This document shows positions 1 to 5,637 of a stretch of DNA of 6,928 nucleotides, in pieces. Under the pieces are notes generated by a model, which had not been told where the DNA came from, searched no databases, and saw only the letters and a list, made by a program, of their open reading frames with translations. The stretch is taken from contig CAZUHK010000161.1 in NCBI GenBank assembly GCA_964620345.1, positions 1 through 6,928 of the forward strand, read 5' to 3'. Position numbers and translations under genes: made by a program. Source of the DNA: CAZUHK01 sp964620345 (GTDB lineage: Bacteria > Planctomycetota > Phycisphaerae > Phycisphaerales > Zrk34). The first letter of the stretch is position 1; every line of letters begins with the position of its first letter.

Positions 1-722
1 AGATGATTGGCGGTGAGCGAGCCGACCACCAGGCGGCCGTCGTCGATCACCGCCGTGGTCGCGGCGGACATCAAGGACCCGTCGTCCTGGAACAGGGTCT
101 CCACTTCACCGGTCGCGACATCGACCGCGTCGATGCGCGATCGCACGGTCTCGATCCCCGGTGTCCCCGCGTAGTAGAGGGCGAGCCGGAACAGGTTCGG
201 CAGCACGGCGACCAGTAGCCGGCCGTCCGGCGCCCAGGAGAGGTTGTCCGGGCTGTCTCCGATCGCGATCCGATCGATCGGATCGACCGCGTCGGTCGCC
301 CGCTCAAGGCTTTCCCGGTCGTAGACCAGGACCTCGTTGCCGCGCGTGGCGGAGACGAAGATGCGGTCATCGACGCCGGGCGGCCCGAGGGCGAGCCCGT
401 TCGCGTGCGCGATGCCCGTCGCCACCGCGCGGACGCGGCCTCGCTCGGCCACGATCAGGTTGCCGCCGGCCGTGCCGGTGACATCCTCCACCACCGCACC
501 GACCGCGTCGCAGGCGGCCCGGTCGTTGGAAACCAGAACGCGGTCCGGTCCCAGCAGCAGCACGTCATTGGCGCGGCAAACTGCCGCATCCTGGATCGGT
601 AACGACCTTTCCAGGCGGCCGGTGCCGTTGAGGTGCAGGACGTCGATCGCGTTGGCCTGGCCCGGGCGCCGGCGCACGGCGGCGGCCCACAAGCTGCCAT
701 CGTCGGCACGCGCGACATCGCC
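1..722 (-). CDS. Paraoxonase/arylesterase-like beta-propeller protein, N-terminus missing, runs off left edge
   Basis: Reading the minus strand in the frame with codons at 719-717, 716-714 and so on gives 240 codons without a stop, from the fliI junction to the window edge. The product resembles the arylesterase/paraoxonase (PON) family of calcium-dependent six-bladed propeller lactonases. Visible family signatures, numbered from the junction: RANDVLLLGPDRVLVSND (N52, D53), AHANGLALGP (N108) and SPDNLSWAPDG (D159, N160). From memory these match the PON1 calcium ligands N168/D169, N224 and D269/N270; the N52-N108 spacing of 56 equals that of PON1 N168-N224. Late segments (VDVATGEVETLFQDDGS, DDGRLVVGSLT) resemble the last PON blade, so the true stop should lie only a few codons beyond the window. 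About 115 N-terminal residues (the first calcium ligands and the H115 region) are absent. The PON1 H134 position appears to be arginine. No convincing start or ribosome site exists in this frame, so it is a fragment. Substrate cannot be predicted. Confidence 0.75.
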
Positions 723-1108
723 GACAGCGGGTCGGGCTGAATCGGCCGGCCGACGGTCTCGCGGATCGCCGGGCCGTCGTCGATCGGCTCGCCCAGCGCG
801 TTGACCACACGGCCCAGCAGGTCGTCGCCGACCGGCCCGGTCGCCGCCGACTGCCGCCCCACCACCTCCGCCCCGCGCCGGATGCCGGTGGTCGAACCCA
901 TCAGCATCACGATCGTCTGGTCGTTGGCAAAGCCGACCACTTCACCCAGCCGTTCGCCCTCGCCGCCGCGGACCGCGACGGTCGCGCCGACCGGCAACGG
1001 CAGGTCGTCGACCAGCACCGTCAGGCCGCGCACCTCGCGCACGGTCCCGGCCAGCTCCATCGGCTGGGTGCGTTCGAGCGTGGCGAGCATTTCGGCGATC
1101 ATCGTCAC
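455..1108 (-). CDS. fliI: Flagellar export ATPase FliI, N-terminal fragment only; frame lost after about residue 135
   Basis: FliI is the hexameric ATPase of the flagellar type III export apparatus, related to F1-ATPase beta. The ORF begins at GTG 1108, sharing four bases (GTGA) with the fliH stop; ATG 1102 is an equally good start, and translation is probably coupled to fliH. Residues 15-85 form the N-terminal beta-barrel (ELAGTVREVRGLTVLVDDLP, VGFANDQTIVMLMGSTTGI). The family segment LLGRVVNALGEPIDDGP lies at 97-113, followed by RPIQPDPLSAMSRVP at 121-135. Real FliI would continue into the EPL..GVRAID segment, Walker A and about 300 further residues. None of this appears. From residue 136 to the stop at 455 the translation (Cys/Trp/Arg-rich) is the out-of-register reading of the esterase-like gene. 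No ATPase active-site motif is present, so this product could not be a working FliI. Homology to FliI is certain for 704-1108; the remainder of the ORF is not FliI. Confidence 0.85.
   Translation of the reverse strand: MTMIAEMLATLERTQPMELAGTVREVRGLTVLVDDLPLPVGATVAVRGGEGERLGEVVGFANDQTIVMLMGSTTGIRRGAEVVGRQSAATGPVGDDLLGRVVNALGEPIDDGPAIRETVGRPIQPDPLSAMSRVPTMAACGPPPCAGARARPTRSTSCTSTAPAAWKGRYRSRMRQFAAPMTCCCWDRTAFWFPTTGPPATRSVRWWRMSPARPAAT
703..723. other. Breakpoint joining fliI to the paraoxonase-like gene
   Basis: To the right of this point the minus strand encodes FliI ending in a family-like AMSRVP; to the left it encodes the propeller protein beginning DVARADDGSLW, in a different frame. The about 20 bases in between can be read plausibly as either gene (fliI: S-A-M-S-R-V-P plus the first base of an expected Ile codon; esterase: G-D-V-A-R-A-D). 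The two parents may therefore have shared a stretch of identical sequence here. Both genes lose essential parts at the same place: fliI its catalytic domain, the esterase its N-terminus. No insertion sequence, target duplication or tRNA is visible at the join. A deletion, a rearrangement and an assembly chimera all fit. Confidence 0.75.
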
Positions 1109-1884
1109 GGCGAGGGTTCCACATCGTCGCGCGGCGCAGCGGCGTCGTCCGCGTCGCGAGACCGTTCCGCCGAATCCACCGCAACCCGCGTGCCGGGCAG
1201 AAGGGTGTGTACGATGCGATCGAGCTGCGTTTGCAGCGTGGCATCGATGCGGCCGCGACCGTAGCGCAGCACGCAGCCGCCGGGCGCAATGTCGGCGCTG
1301 TCGGCGAGGCGCACATGTTGCGCGTTGTCGAACTTCGCGCAGAGGGCCGGCAACGCCTCCTCGACCAGCGATCGGTCATCCGGGTGGATCGTGACGGTCA
1401 GGTCGCTGGGATGCGCGATCTGCTCGATCGCCGCTCCGAGCTGATCGACCACGCACTCGGGCTGCACCTGCGGGATGCGCTTGGTGACCTTCTCGGCGAT
1501 GGCCAGCGCCAGAGCGATCAGGTCGTGGCGGGCGTCGAGGCGCATCTGCTTCTGGCGGGCATCGAGCTCGTCGAGCGTCGCGGCCCAGGCGTGGTGCAAT
1601 TGCTCGAGTTGCTCCTGCATCGCCGCCAACGCCTCGGCCTTGCCCTCGGCGCGGCCCTGCTCGAGGCCCTGGGCCTTGCCCGCCTCGAAGCCCGCGGCGT
1701 GACCGATGCCGTGCGCCTCGCCGGTCAGCCGCTGGGCCTGGGCCTGGGCCTGGGCGATGATGCGATCCGCTTGGGCCTGCGCCGCGGCCTTCAGCCGCTC
1801 GGCCTGCTTGCGCAGGTCACCAAGGTCCAGCACGATCGCATCGTGCGCGATCTGGTCGATCTGTGTGTGTTTGAGCAGGGGCAT
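1105..1884 (-). CDS. fliH: Flagellar export ATPase regulator FliH
   Basis: FliH is the cytoplasmic stator-like partner that binds FliI and links it to the export gate and C-ring. The 259-residue product starts at ATG 1884 (MPLLKHTQID). It has a charged, Ala/Gln-rich coiled-coil region (about 22-54). A run of glycines spaced exactly four apart at 61, 65, 69, 73, 77 and 81 (GHAAGFEAGKAQGLEQGRAEG), preceded by G55/G59, is the GxxxG helix typical of FliH. A longer helix (83-135, EALAAMQEQLEQLHHAW, LIALALAIAEKV) follows, then the C-terminal FliI-binding domain (TVTIHPDD, ADIAPGGCVLR at 197-207) and an acidic tail. The length is ordinary for FliH. Its stop overlaps the fliI start by four bases. No Shine-Dalgarno is visible: the leader is ACGAACGAACAAACCC, the end of a repeat array. 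Identification rests on the GxxxG run, the GGCVLR segment and gene order. Confidence 0.9.
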   Translation of the reverse strand: MPLLKHTQIDQIAHDAIVLDLGDLRKQAERLKAAAQAQADRIIAQAQAQAQRLTGEAHGIGHAAGFEAGKAQGLEQGRAEGKAEALAAMQEQLEQLHHAWAATLDELDARQKQMRLDARHDLIALALAIAEKVTKRIPQVQPECVVDQLGAAIEQIAHPSDLTVTIHPDDRSLVEEALPALCAKFDNAQHVRLADSADIAPGGCVLRYGRGRIDATLQTQLDRIVHTLLPGTRVAVDSAERSRDADDAAAPRDDVEPSP

Positions 1885-2022
1885 GGGTTTGTTCGTTCGT
1901 TAACTCGTTGATTCGTTGACTCGTTGACTCGTCGACTCGTGGGTTCGGTCAACCGTTGTTTCGCCGCACCCCGGTGGCGGGTTAACGGGTTAACGGGTTG
2001 ACGGATTAACGAATCAACGTCC
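1885..2022. repeat. fliG-fliH spacer with two facing arrays of 8-bp repeats
   Basis: This 138-base gap holds two degenerate tandem arrays. On the plus strand, 1898-1937 reads CGTTAACT, CGTTGATT, CGTTGACT, CGTTGACT, CGTCGACT, with a decayed sixth unit CGTGGGTT to 1945. At 1981-2020 it reads GTTAACGG, GTTAACGG, GTTGACGG, ATTAACGA, ATCAACGT. In one phase the right array is RRTYRACG; the left array is the same consensus on the other strand. The arms are therefore inverted relative to each other and could pair imperfectly over about 40 bp around a loop at 1938-1980. The loop contains a GC-rich imperfect inverted repeat at 1962-1980. The arrays are AT-richer than the flanking genes. No promoter or T-tract terminator is evident. 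The left array ends about 13 bases before the fliH start. Confidence 0.85.
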
Positions 2023-3051
2023 TCACACGATGATGTCTCCATCGCCGCCGCCGCGGCCGGCGATGATGATCTCACCGGCTTCTTCGAGGCGGCGGACCAC
2101 GTCGACGATCCGCTGCTGGGCCGCCTCCACATCGCTGACGCGCACCGGGCCCATGTACTCCATGTCTTCCTTGATCAGCTCCGCGGCGCGCTCGGACATG
2201 TTCTTGAAGACCTTGTCCTTCAGCTCGTCGCTGGCGGTCTTCAGCGCCAGGGCCAATTCATCGTTGTCGACTTCCTTGAGCACGGCCTGGATGCCCTTGT
2301 CGTTGACGAGCATCACGTCCTCAAAGACGAACATCAGCCGGCGGATCGCTTCGACCAGGTCCGGGTCTTCGGTCTCCAGTCCTTCGAGGATGCCTTTCTC
2401 GGTCGAGCGGTCGACGAGGTTGAGCATCTCCGCGACGGTGTCGACCCCGCCGGTCTTTTCCAGGCGCTGGGTGAGCATGTTGCTCAGTCGTGATTCGAGG
2501 CCCTTCTCGACTTCTCGGATGACCTCGGGGTTGGTCTGTTCCATGTTGGCGATGCGCTTGATGACTTCGATCTGCTTCTGCGACGGCAGGCCGCCGAGAA
2601 TCTCGGCCGACTTGTGGTGCGGCAGGTGGCTGACGATCAGCGCGATGGTCTGAGGATGTTCATCCTGGATGAAGGTGAGCAGGTGGTCGGACTCGGCCTT
2701 CTGGAGGAAGGCGAAGGGCGTCTGCTGCACGGACTGGGATATCTGCTGGATGATGCGATCGGCGGTGGACGGATCGACGCTCTGCTTGAGCAGGGCGCTG
2801 GCGTACTCCAGCCCGCCCTCGGCGACCCACGACTGCGCGAGCACGGTCTCGTAGAACTCGCGGACGATCTGGACCCGGACATCGGGCGCGACGCGGCTGA
2901 TCGACGCCAGCTCGCGCGTGACCTCTTCGACCGACGCCGCGTCGAGCTGTTTGAGCAGCACCGCGGCCGCTTCCTTGTCCACCGACAGCAGCAACACCGC
3001 CGCCCGCTGGGGGCCGGTGAGCGATTCGGTGCTTTCGATCTTCAGCGGCAT
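2023..3051 (-). CDS. fliG: Flagellar motor switch protein FliG
   Basis: FliG forms the upper part of the C-ring on the cytoplasmic face of the MS ring. It binds FliF and FliM and meets the stator to give torque. The 342 residues match the family length and all three domains are visible: an N-terminal FliF-binding domain (about 1-105, LTGPQRAAVLLLSVD); a middle domain with the FliM-binding EHPQT motif at 131-135 and GGLPSQKQIEVIKRIA; and the GGV linker (201-203) leading to the C-terminal domain with MFVFEDVMLV (240-249) and KNMSERAAELIKEDM (283-297). R288, E295/D296 and R304 (in GPVR) sit where the E. coli torque-helix charges R281, D288/D289 and R297 lie. The tail AGRGGGDGDIIV is a glycine-rich extension. 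The start ATG 3051 is nine bases after fliF; GGAGGAG at 3070-3064, inside the end of fliF, is a somewhat distant ribosome site (12 bases). Confidence 0.97.
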   Translation of the reverse strand: MPLKIESTESLTGPQRAAVLLLSVDKEAAAVLLKQLDAASVEEVTRELASISRVAPDVRVQIVREFYETVLAQSWVAEGGLEYASALLKQSVDPSTADRIIQQISQSVQQTPFAFLQKAESDHLLTFIQDEHPQTIALIVSHLPHHKSAEILGGLPSQKQIEVIKRIANMEQTNPEVIREVEKGLESRLSNMLTQRLEKTGGVDTVAEMLNLVDRSTEKGILEGLETEDPDLVEAIRRLMFVFEDVMLVNDKGIQAVLKEVDNDELALALKTASDELKDKVFKNMSERAAELIKEDMEYMGPVRVSDVEAAQQRIVDVVRRLEEAGEIIIAGRGGGDGDIIV

Positions 3052-3060
3052 GGCGTGGGG

Positions 3061-4704
3061 TTACTCCTCCTGTTTGACCCACTGGCGCAGCAGGCCCGCG
3101 GCCTCTTCGGGGTTGGCCTTGACCATCTGCGCCACCTGCTGGGCGACCTGGCGGCTGGCGAGCTGTTCCTCATCCAGCTCCATGCCGGGCAACGCGCTGT
3201 CGGCCTCGCCGGCCTCGCCGGCCGGCTCGCCGCTGGCATCCAGCGACGCGGGCAGACCTGCCAGCTCCTCGGCGCTGGGCACGGGTGTGGTCTGCCCGGC
3301 CTTGCGCGCGATCAAAAGCAAGGTGAACACCGCCACCACCGCCAGGGCGCCGGGGACGATGACGTTGGTCAGCTTGCCCGAGAGCATCGCCAGCAGCCCG
3401 CCGCCGGCGGCCGAGCCCATGCCCGCCGCGGCGACCGGCGCGCCCGCATCGGGATAGACATCGACCACGAGCTGGCCCGCGGACTTGCTGGTCAGCAGCG
3501 GCTCGACCTGGCGCTGGATGCGCTGCAGGTGTTCGTCGTAGATCGCCTGCAGGGCCGCGTCGTCCGGCTCCGCGGCGTCCTCGGCCTTGCCCCGCATGTA
3601 GATGCCGACGAAGTAGCTGCGCGGTACGTTGACCGTGGCGCTGATGCGCGTGGGCACCCCGCCGGGCTCAAACTCCTGGACGTGCTCGACCCCGGCGTAG
3701 GGATCGAACTCGGTCTCGATTTCTTCCAGGGTGGTCTCGCGGCCGCCGCCTTCGGTGCCGGTGATGTCCACGCCGGTGTTCGCACGCACGCCCGGCTCAC
3801 CGCCGCTGCGCCGCTCGGTCGAGCTCTCGCTGCGCGAGTGTTCGCGGGTCATCAGCGTGGCGCTGTTGTCCTTGTCGTAGGTGGTCGAATCGCGCTGGCG
3901 GCGGGTGGTCTGCAGCTCGACGTTCACCGCGACGATCACGCTGGGGATGTAGCTCAGGGCTTCGGTGAGCTTGCCGCGGTACAGCCGCTCCTGGTGCTGA
4001 ACGAGTTCGAGGAAATCCGAAGGGATCATCTGCTGGCCGTCACGGGCGCGGAACTGCCGGCCGGCGATCGCGTCGATGACCGCGACATCTTCGGCGTTCA
4101 TCTCGGCCACCGCGCCGCTGACCAGCGCGGCGATGGCGTTGGCGGTGTTCTGGTTGAGCGAGCCGTCGGTCATCTCGACGTTGACCGACGCGGTCGGCCG
4201 GCGGTGCGTCGCGGCGAAGCCGGTCACCTTCGGATGCGAGATGATGACCTTCGCCCGCTCAACCTGGCGCATGCGGCCGATGGTCTGGCTCAGCTCGTTC
4301 TGCAGGGCGATGGTGTACATCTGCCGGTACTGCTCGTTGGACTGCCACCAGGTCTGCTGCTCGATGAGCAGCGCGAAGCCGGCCTGCTGGTCGGGCAGCG
4401 ACGCGCCGGTGTGCAGCGCCGCGGCGATGCTCGAACGCTGCGAGGCGGGCACGAGGATCCGATCGCCCCGCGATTCGTATTTCACGCCGCGGCTGTCGAG
4501 GTAGCTGACGATCGCGGCGCGCTGCGACTCATTCGCCGCCGAGTCGATCAGCGGCACCATCTGCGGCTGACCGGCGTAGAGCGCCACGAGAAACAGCGAC
4601 GCGGCGATCACCACCGCCAGCGTCCCGATCAGCAGCTTCTGGCTCACGCTCAGCTCCACGAGCTGCGCCTGAATCTGCGCCGTCCAGTTCTTCAGCCATT
4701 CCAT
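3061..4704 (-). CDS. fliF: Flagellar MS-ring protein FliF
   Basis: FliF builds the inner-membrane MS ring that seeds basal body assembly and houses the export gate. I chose ATG 4704 (MEWLKNWTAQ) because GGAGG lies seven bases upstream at 4716-4712; an upstream in-frame GTG at 4737 falls in repeat sequence. The 547-residue product is of normal length. It has transmembrane helix 1 at about 24-44 (LLIGTLAVVIAASLFLVAL), then the ring-building YscJ/FliF domains (LDSRGVKYESRGDRILVPAS at 69-88; RQVERAKVIISHPKV at 146-160; NQNTANAIAALVSGAV at 185-199). A charged, disordered periplasmic segment (about 268-330, many Arg/Ser/Glu) follows, then VPRSYFVGIYMRG. Transmembrane helix 2 is at about 447-466 (VIVPGALAVVAVFTLLLIA), and the cytoplasmic C-terminal FliG-binding helix is QMVKANPEEAAGLLRQWVKQ (526-545). 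fliG follows after nine bases. Confidence 0.97.
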   Translation of the reverse strand: MEWLKNWTAQIQAQLVELSVSQKLLIGTLAVVIAASLFLVALYAGQPQMVPLIDSAANESQRAAIVSYLDSRGVKYESRGDRILVPASQRSSIAAALHTGASLPDQQAGFALLIEQQTWWQSNEQYRQMYTIALQNELSQTIGRMRQVERAKVIISHPKVTGFAATHRRPTASVNVEMTDGSLNQNTANAIAALVSGAVAEMNAEDVAVIDAIAGRQFRARDGQQMIPSDFLELVQHQERLYRGKLTEALSYIPSVIVAVNVELQTTRRQRDSTTYDKDNSATLMTREHSRSESSTERRSGGEPGVRANTGVDITGTEGGGRETTLEEIETEFDPYAGVEHVQEFEPGGVPTRISATVNVPRSYFVGIYMRGKAEDAAEPDDAALQAIYDEHLQRIQRQVEPLLTSKSAGQLVVDVYPDAGAPVAAAGMGSAAGGGLLAMLSGKLTNVIVPGALAVVAVFTLLLIARKAGQTTPVPSAEELAGLPASLDASGEPAGEAGEADSALPGMELDEEQLASRQVAQQVAQMVKANPEEAAGLLRQWVKQEE

Positions 4705-4711
4705 GTCACGG

Positions 4712-4716
4712 CCTCC
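4712..4716 (-). promoter_or_regulatory. Ribosome binding site of fliF
   Basis: GGAGG on the minus strand, seven bases before ATG 4704. It decides the start against the in-frame GTG at 4737, which has no such site and would place the N-terminus in repeat sequence. Confidence 0.7.
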
Positions 4717-4730
4717 ATGCCGATCGATTG

Positions 4731-4798
4731 AAGTCACAAGTGCGAACGCGCAAGTCGGAAGTAGTCCGTTCTCACTTCACACTTGCGACTGCCCACTT
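4731..4798. repeat. fliE-fliF spacer: facing arrays of 7-bp AAGT repeats
   Basis: The 96-base gap between fliE and fliF contains five plus-strand heptamers at 4731-4765: AAGTCAC, AAGTGCG, AACGCGC, AAGTCGG, AAGTAGT. Five minus-strand heptamers abut them at 4798-4764: AAGTGGG, CAGTCGC, AAGTGTG, AAGTGAG, AACGGAC. The two arrays face each other with no spacer beyond a two-base overlap. They form an imperfect inverted repeat of about 35-base arms centred near 4765, able to fold in RNA or single-stranded DNA. The period is exactly seven, unlike the 8-bp arrays in the other spacers. The array ends 15 bases before the fliF ribosome site, so it lies in the fliF leader. No promoter or terminator was recognised. 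Confidence 0.85.
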
Positions 4799-4800
4799 CG

Positions 4801-5106
4801 CTACACGCGGATGTCCTTGATCTCCTGGTAGGCATCCAACATCTTGTTCCGCACCTGCAGCAGCATCCTGAACGCGACGTCGGCCTTCTGCTTGGCGATC
4901 ATGACGCTGGCCACGTCGTCGCGCCGGCCGGCGGCCAGATCTTCGATCGCCGAGTCGGCCTCCTGCTGCAGCTTGTTCACCTGCTCGATGTGCTCCATGA
5001 GCACCTGCTTGAACTGCCCCTGCTCGCCGGCGCCCTGCGCGGGGCGCGGCGTGTGCTGGGGCTGGACCCCGCCGCTGCTTCCGATCAATCCCAACGGATC
5101 GGGCAT
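4801..5106 (-). CDS. fliE: Flagellar hook-basal body protein FliE
   Basis: FliE is a small export substrate that joins the MS ring to the proximal rod and is needed early for rod export. The start is taken as ATG 5106 (MPDPLGLIG), with GGAGA eight bases upstream at 5119-5115; a TTG at 5121 is also in frame but overlaps that ribosome site. The 101-residue length fits the family. The first 30 residues are Gly/Pro/Gln-rich and probably flexible. The helical core FKQVLMEHIEQVNKLQQEAD (32-51) is followed by the FliE signature DVASVMIAKQKADVAFRMLL (64-83) and VRNKMLDAYQEIKDIRV (85-101), which is well conserved across bacteria. The position between flgC and fliF is the usual one. Confidence 0.95.
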   Translation of the reverse strand: MPDPLGLIGSSGGVQPQHTPRPAQGAGEQGQFKQVLMEHIEQVNKLQQEADSAIEDLAAGRRDDVASVMIAKQKADVAFRMLLQVRNKMLDAYQEIKDIRV

Positions 5107-5122
5107 CGTGCCTGTCTCCAAT

Positions 5123-5141
5123 CGACCGCCTCGGGCGATCG
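5123..5141 (-). other. Intercistronic hairpin between flgC and fliE
   Basis: Directly after the flgC stop the minus strand reads CGATCGCCCGAGGCGGTCG. It can form an eight-pair stem (CGATCGCC with GGCGGTCG, one pair being U-G) around a three-base loop. No T-tract follows, so it is unlikely to terminate transcription. It lies just before the fliE ribosome site and could affect mRNA stability or the relative translation of fliE. That role is inference from position only. Confidence 0.45.
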
Positions 5142-5549
5142 TTACGCCAGCAGACTCACCGCGGCCTGCATCATGGTCTTGGTGGTCTCGGCCACCGTGA
5201 TGTTCGCTTCGTACGCCCGGCTGGCCTCCAGCGCGTTGGCCATCTCGATCATCGGGTTGATGTTGGGCGTGTCCATGTAGCCCTCGCCGTCGGCCAGGGG
5301 GTGGCCCTCACCGACGAACACCTTCTTGAACGGCGCCGGATCGAGCATGATCTGACGCACGTGAACACCCTGGGCGTTGCCGTTGGCCGGGTCGCCCGGG
5401 GCGAACACCGGAATCCGCCGGCGGTAGGGCGCGTGGTTGCCGTCTTCATCGAAGACGGTGAACTGATTGGCCATGTTGCCGCTGATCGCGTCCATGCGGA
5501 CGCGCTGCGCTTCCAGGGCCGAGGTCGAAATGTCGAGGGCACCGAACAT
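5142..5549 (-). CDS. flgC: Flagellar basal-body rod protein FlgC
   Basis: FlgC is one of the proximal rod proteins that assemble in the periplasm after export. The start is ATG 5549 (MFGALDIST), with GGAG six bases upstream at 5559-5556; an in-frame TTG at 5594 would add 15 unrelated residues. The 135-residue length is normal. The N-terminal rod signature ALDISTSALEAQRVRMDAIS (4-23) is followed by GNMANQFTVFDEDGNHAPYR, where the usual NNIANANT-type sequence is replaced by a longer, acidic form. The C-terminal FlgC signature GYMDTPNINPMIEMANALEA (90-109), with SRAYEANITVAETTKTMMQA after it, is clear. Both terminal heptad helices needed for rod packing are present. It lies 88 bases after flgB and 35 bases before fliE. 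Confidence 0.96.
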   Translation of the reverse strand: MFGALDISTSALEAQRVRMDAISGNMANQFTVFDEDGNHAPYRRRIPVFAPGDPANGNAQGVHVRQIMLDPAPFKKVFVGEGHPLADGEGYMDTPNINPMIEMANALEASRAYEANITVAETTKTMMQAAVSLLA

Positions 5550-5564
5550 GAGTCGCTCCGTGTA

Positions 5565-5634
5565 TTGATCGGTGCATCGGAAGCTTGCCTCCAAGCACCG
5601 ACCGATTAACCGATCAACCGATTCACTGATTCAC
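5565..5634. repeat. flgB-flgC spacer: 8-bp repeats and nested inverted repeats
   Basis: Within the 88-base gap, plus strand 5603-5634 reads CGATTAAC, CGATCAAC, CGATTCAC, TGATTCAC, four degenerate 8-bp units close in style to those before fliH. There are also inverted repeats: TTGATCGGT at 5565-5573 matches ACCGATCAA at 5609-5617 perfectly; CGGTGC at 5570-5575 matches GCACCG at 5595-5600; and GCTTG (5583-5587) with CAAGC (5592-5596) encloses a four-base loop. In the minus-strand transcript that loop reads GAGG. No T-tract follows, so a terminator is not supported. A role in mRNA processing or stability between flgB and flgC is possible but unproven. Confidence 0.7.
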
Positions 5635-5637
5635 TTC

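Noticed and set aside
455..722. A designed or natural fusion protein of FliI with the esterase.
   Set aside because: The two coding frames do not match across the junction, so a ribosome starting at fliI would make an unrelated Cys/Trp/Arg-rich tail and stop at 455.
1207..1911. A 234-codon plus-strand frame opposite fliH.
   Set aside because: Its Leu/Gly/Arg repeats mirror the Ala/Gln/Glu-rich helix of FliH. The reading on the minus strand has family motifs and this one has none.
1962..1980. GC-rich imperfect inverted repeat between the two 8-bp arrays as an intrinsic terminator of fliG.
   Set aside because: The stem is short with a bulge, the loop is too small, and no T-tract follows on the minus strand. 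fliH and fliI lie downstream in the same direction.
1885..2022. A sigma-70-type promoter for fliH based on TTGAC-like hexamers.
   Set aside because: The TTGAC matches are part of the repeat units, and no TATAAT-like element occurs at 16-18 bases from them.
2614..4731. A 705-codon open frame on the plus strand across fliF and part of fliG.
   Set aside because: It is antisense to clearly recognisable fliF and fliG. Its product is rich in Gly, Arg, His, Asp and Leu as expected from the complement of GC-rich coding sequence, and it shows no recognisable family. Long shadow frames are common at this base composition.
5249..5577. A small upstream reading frame starting at ATG 5577 behind GGAGG.
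   Set aside because: It runs out of register through flgC with an Arg-rich shadow product, and the ribosome-like GGAGG sits in a hairpin loop.
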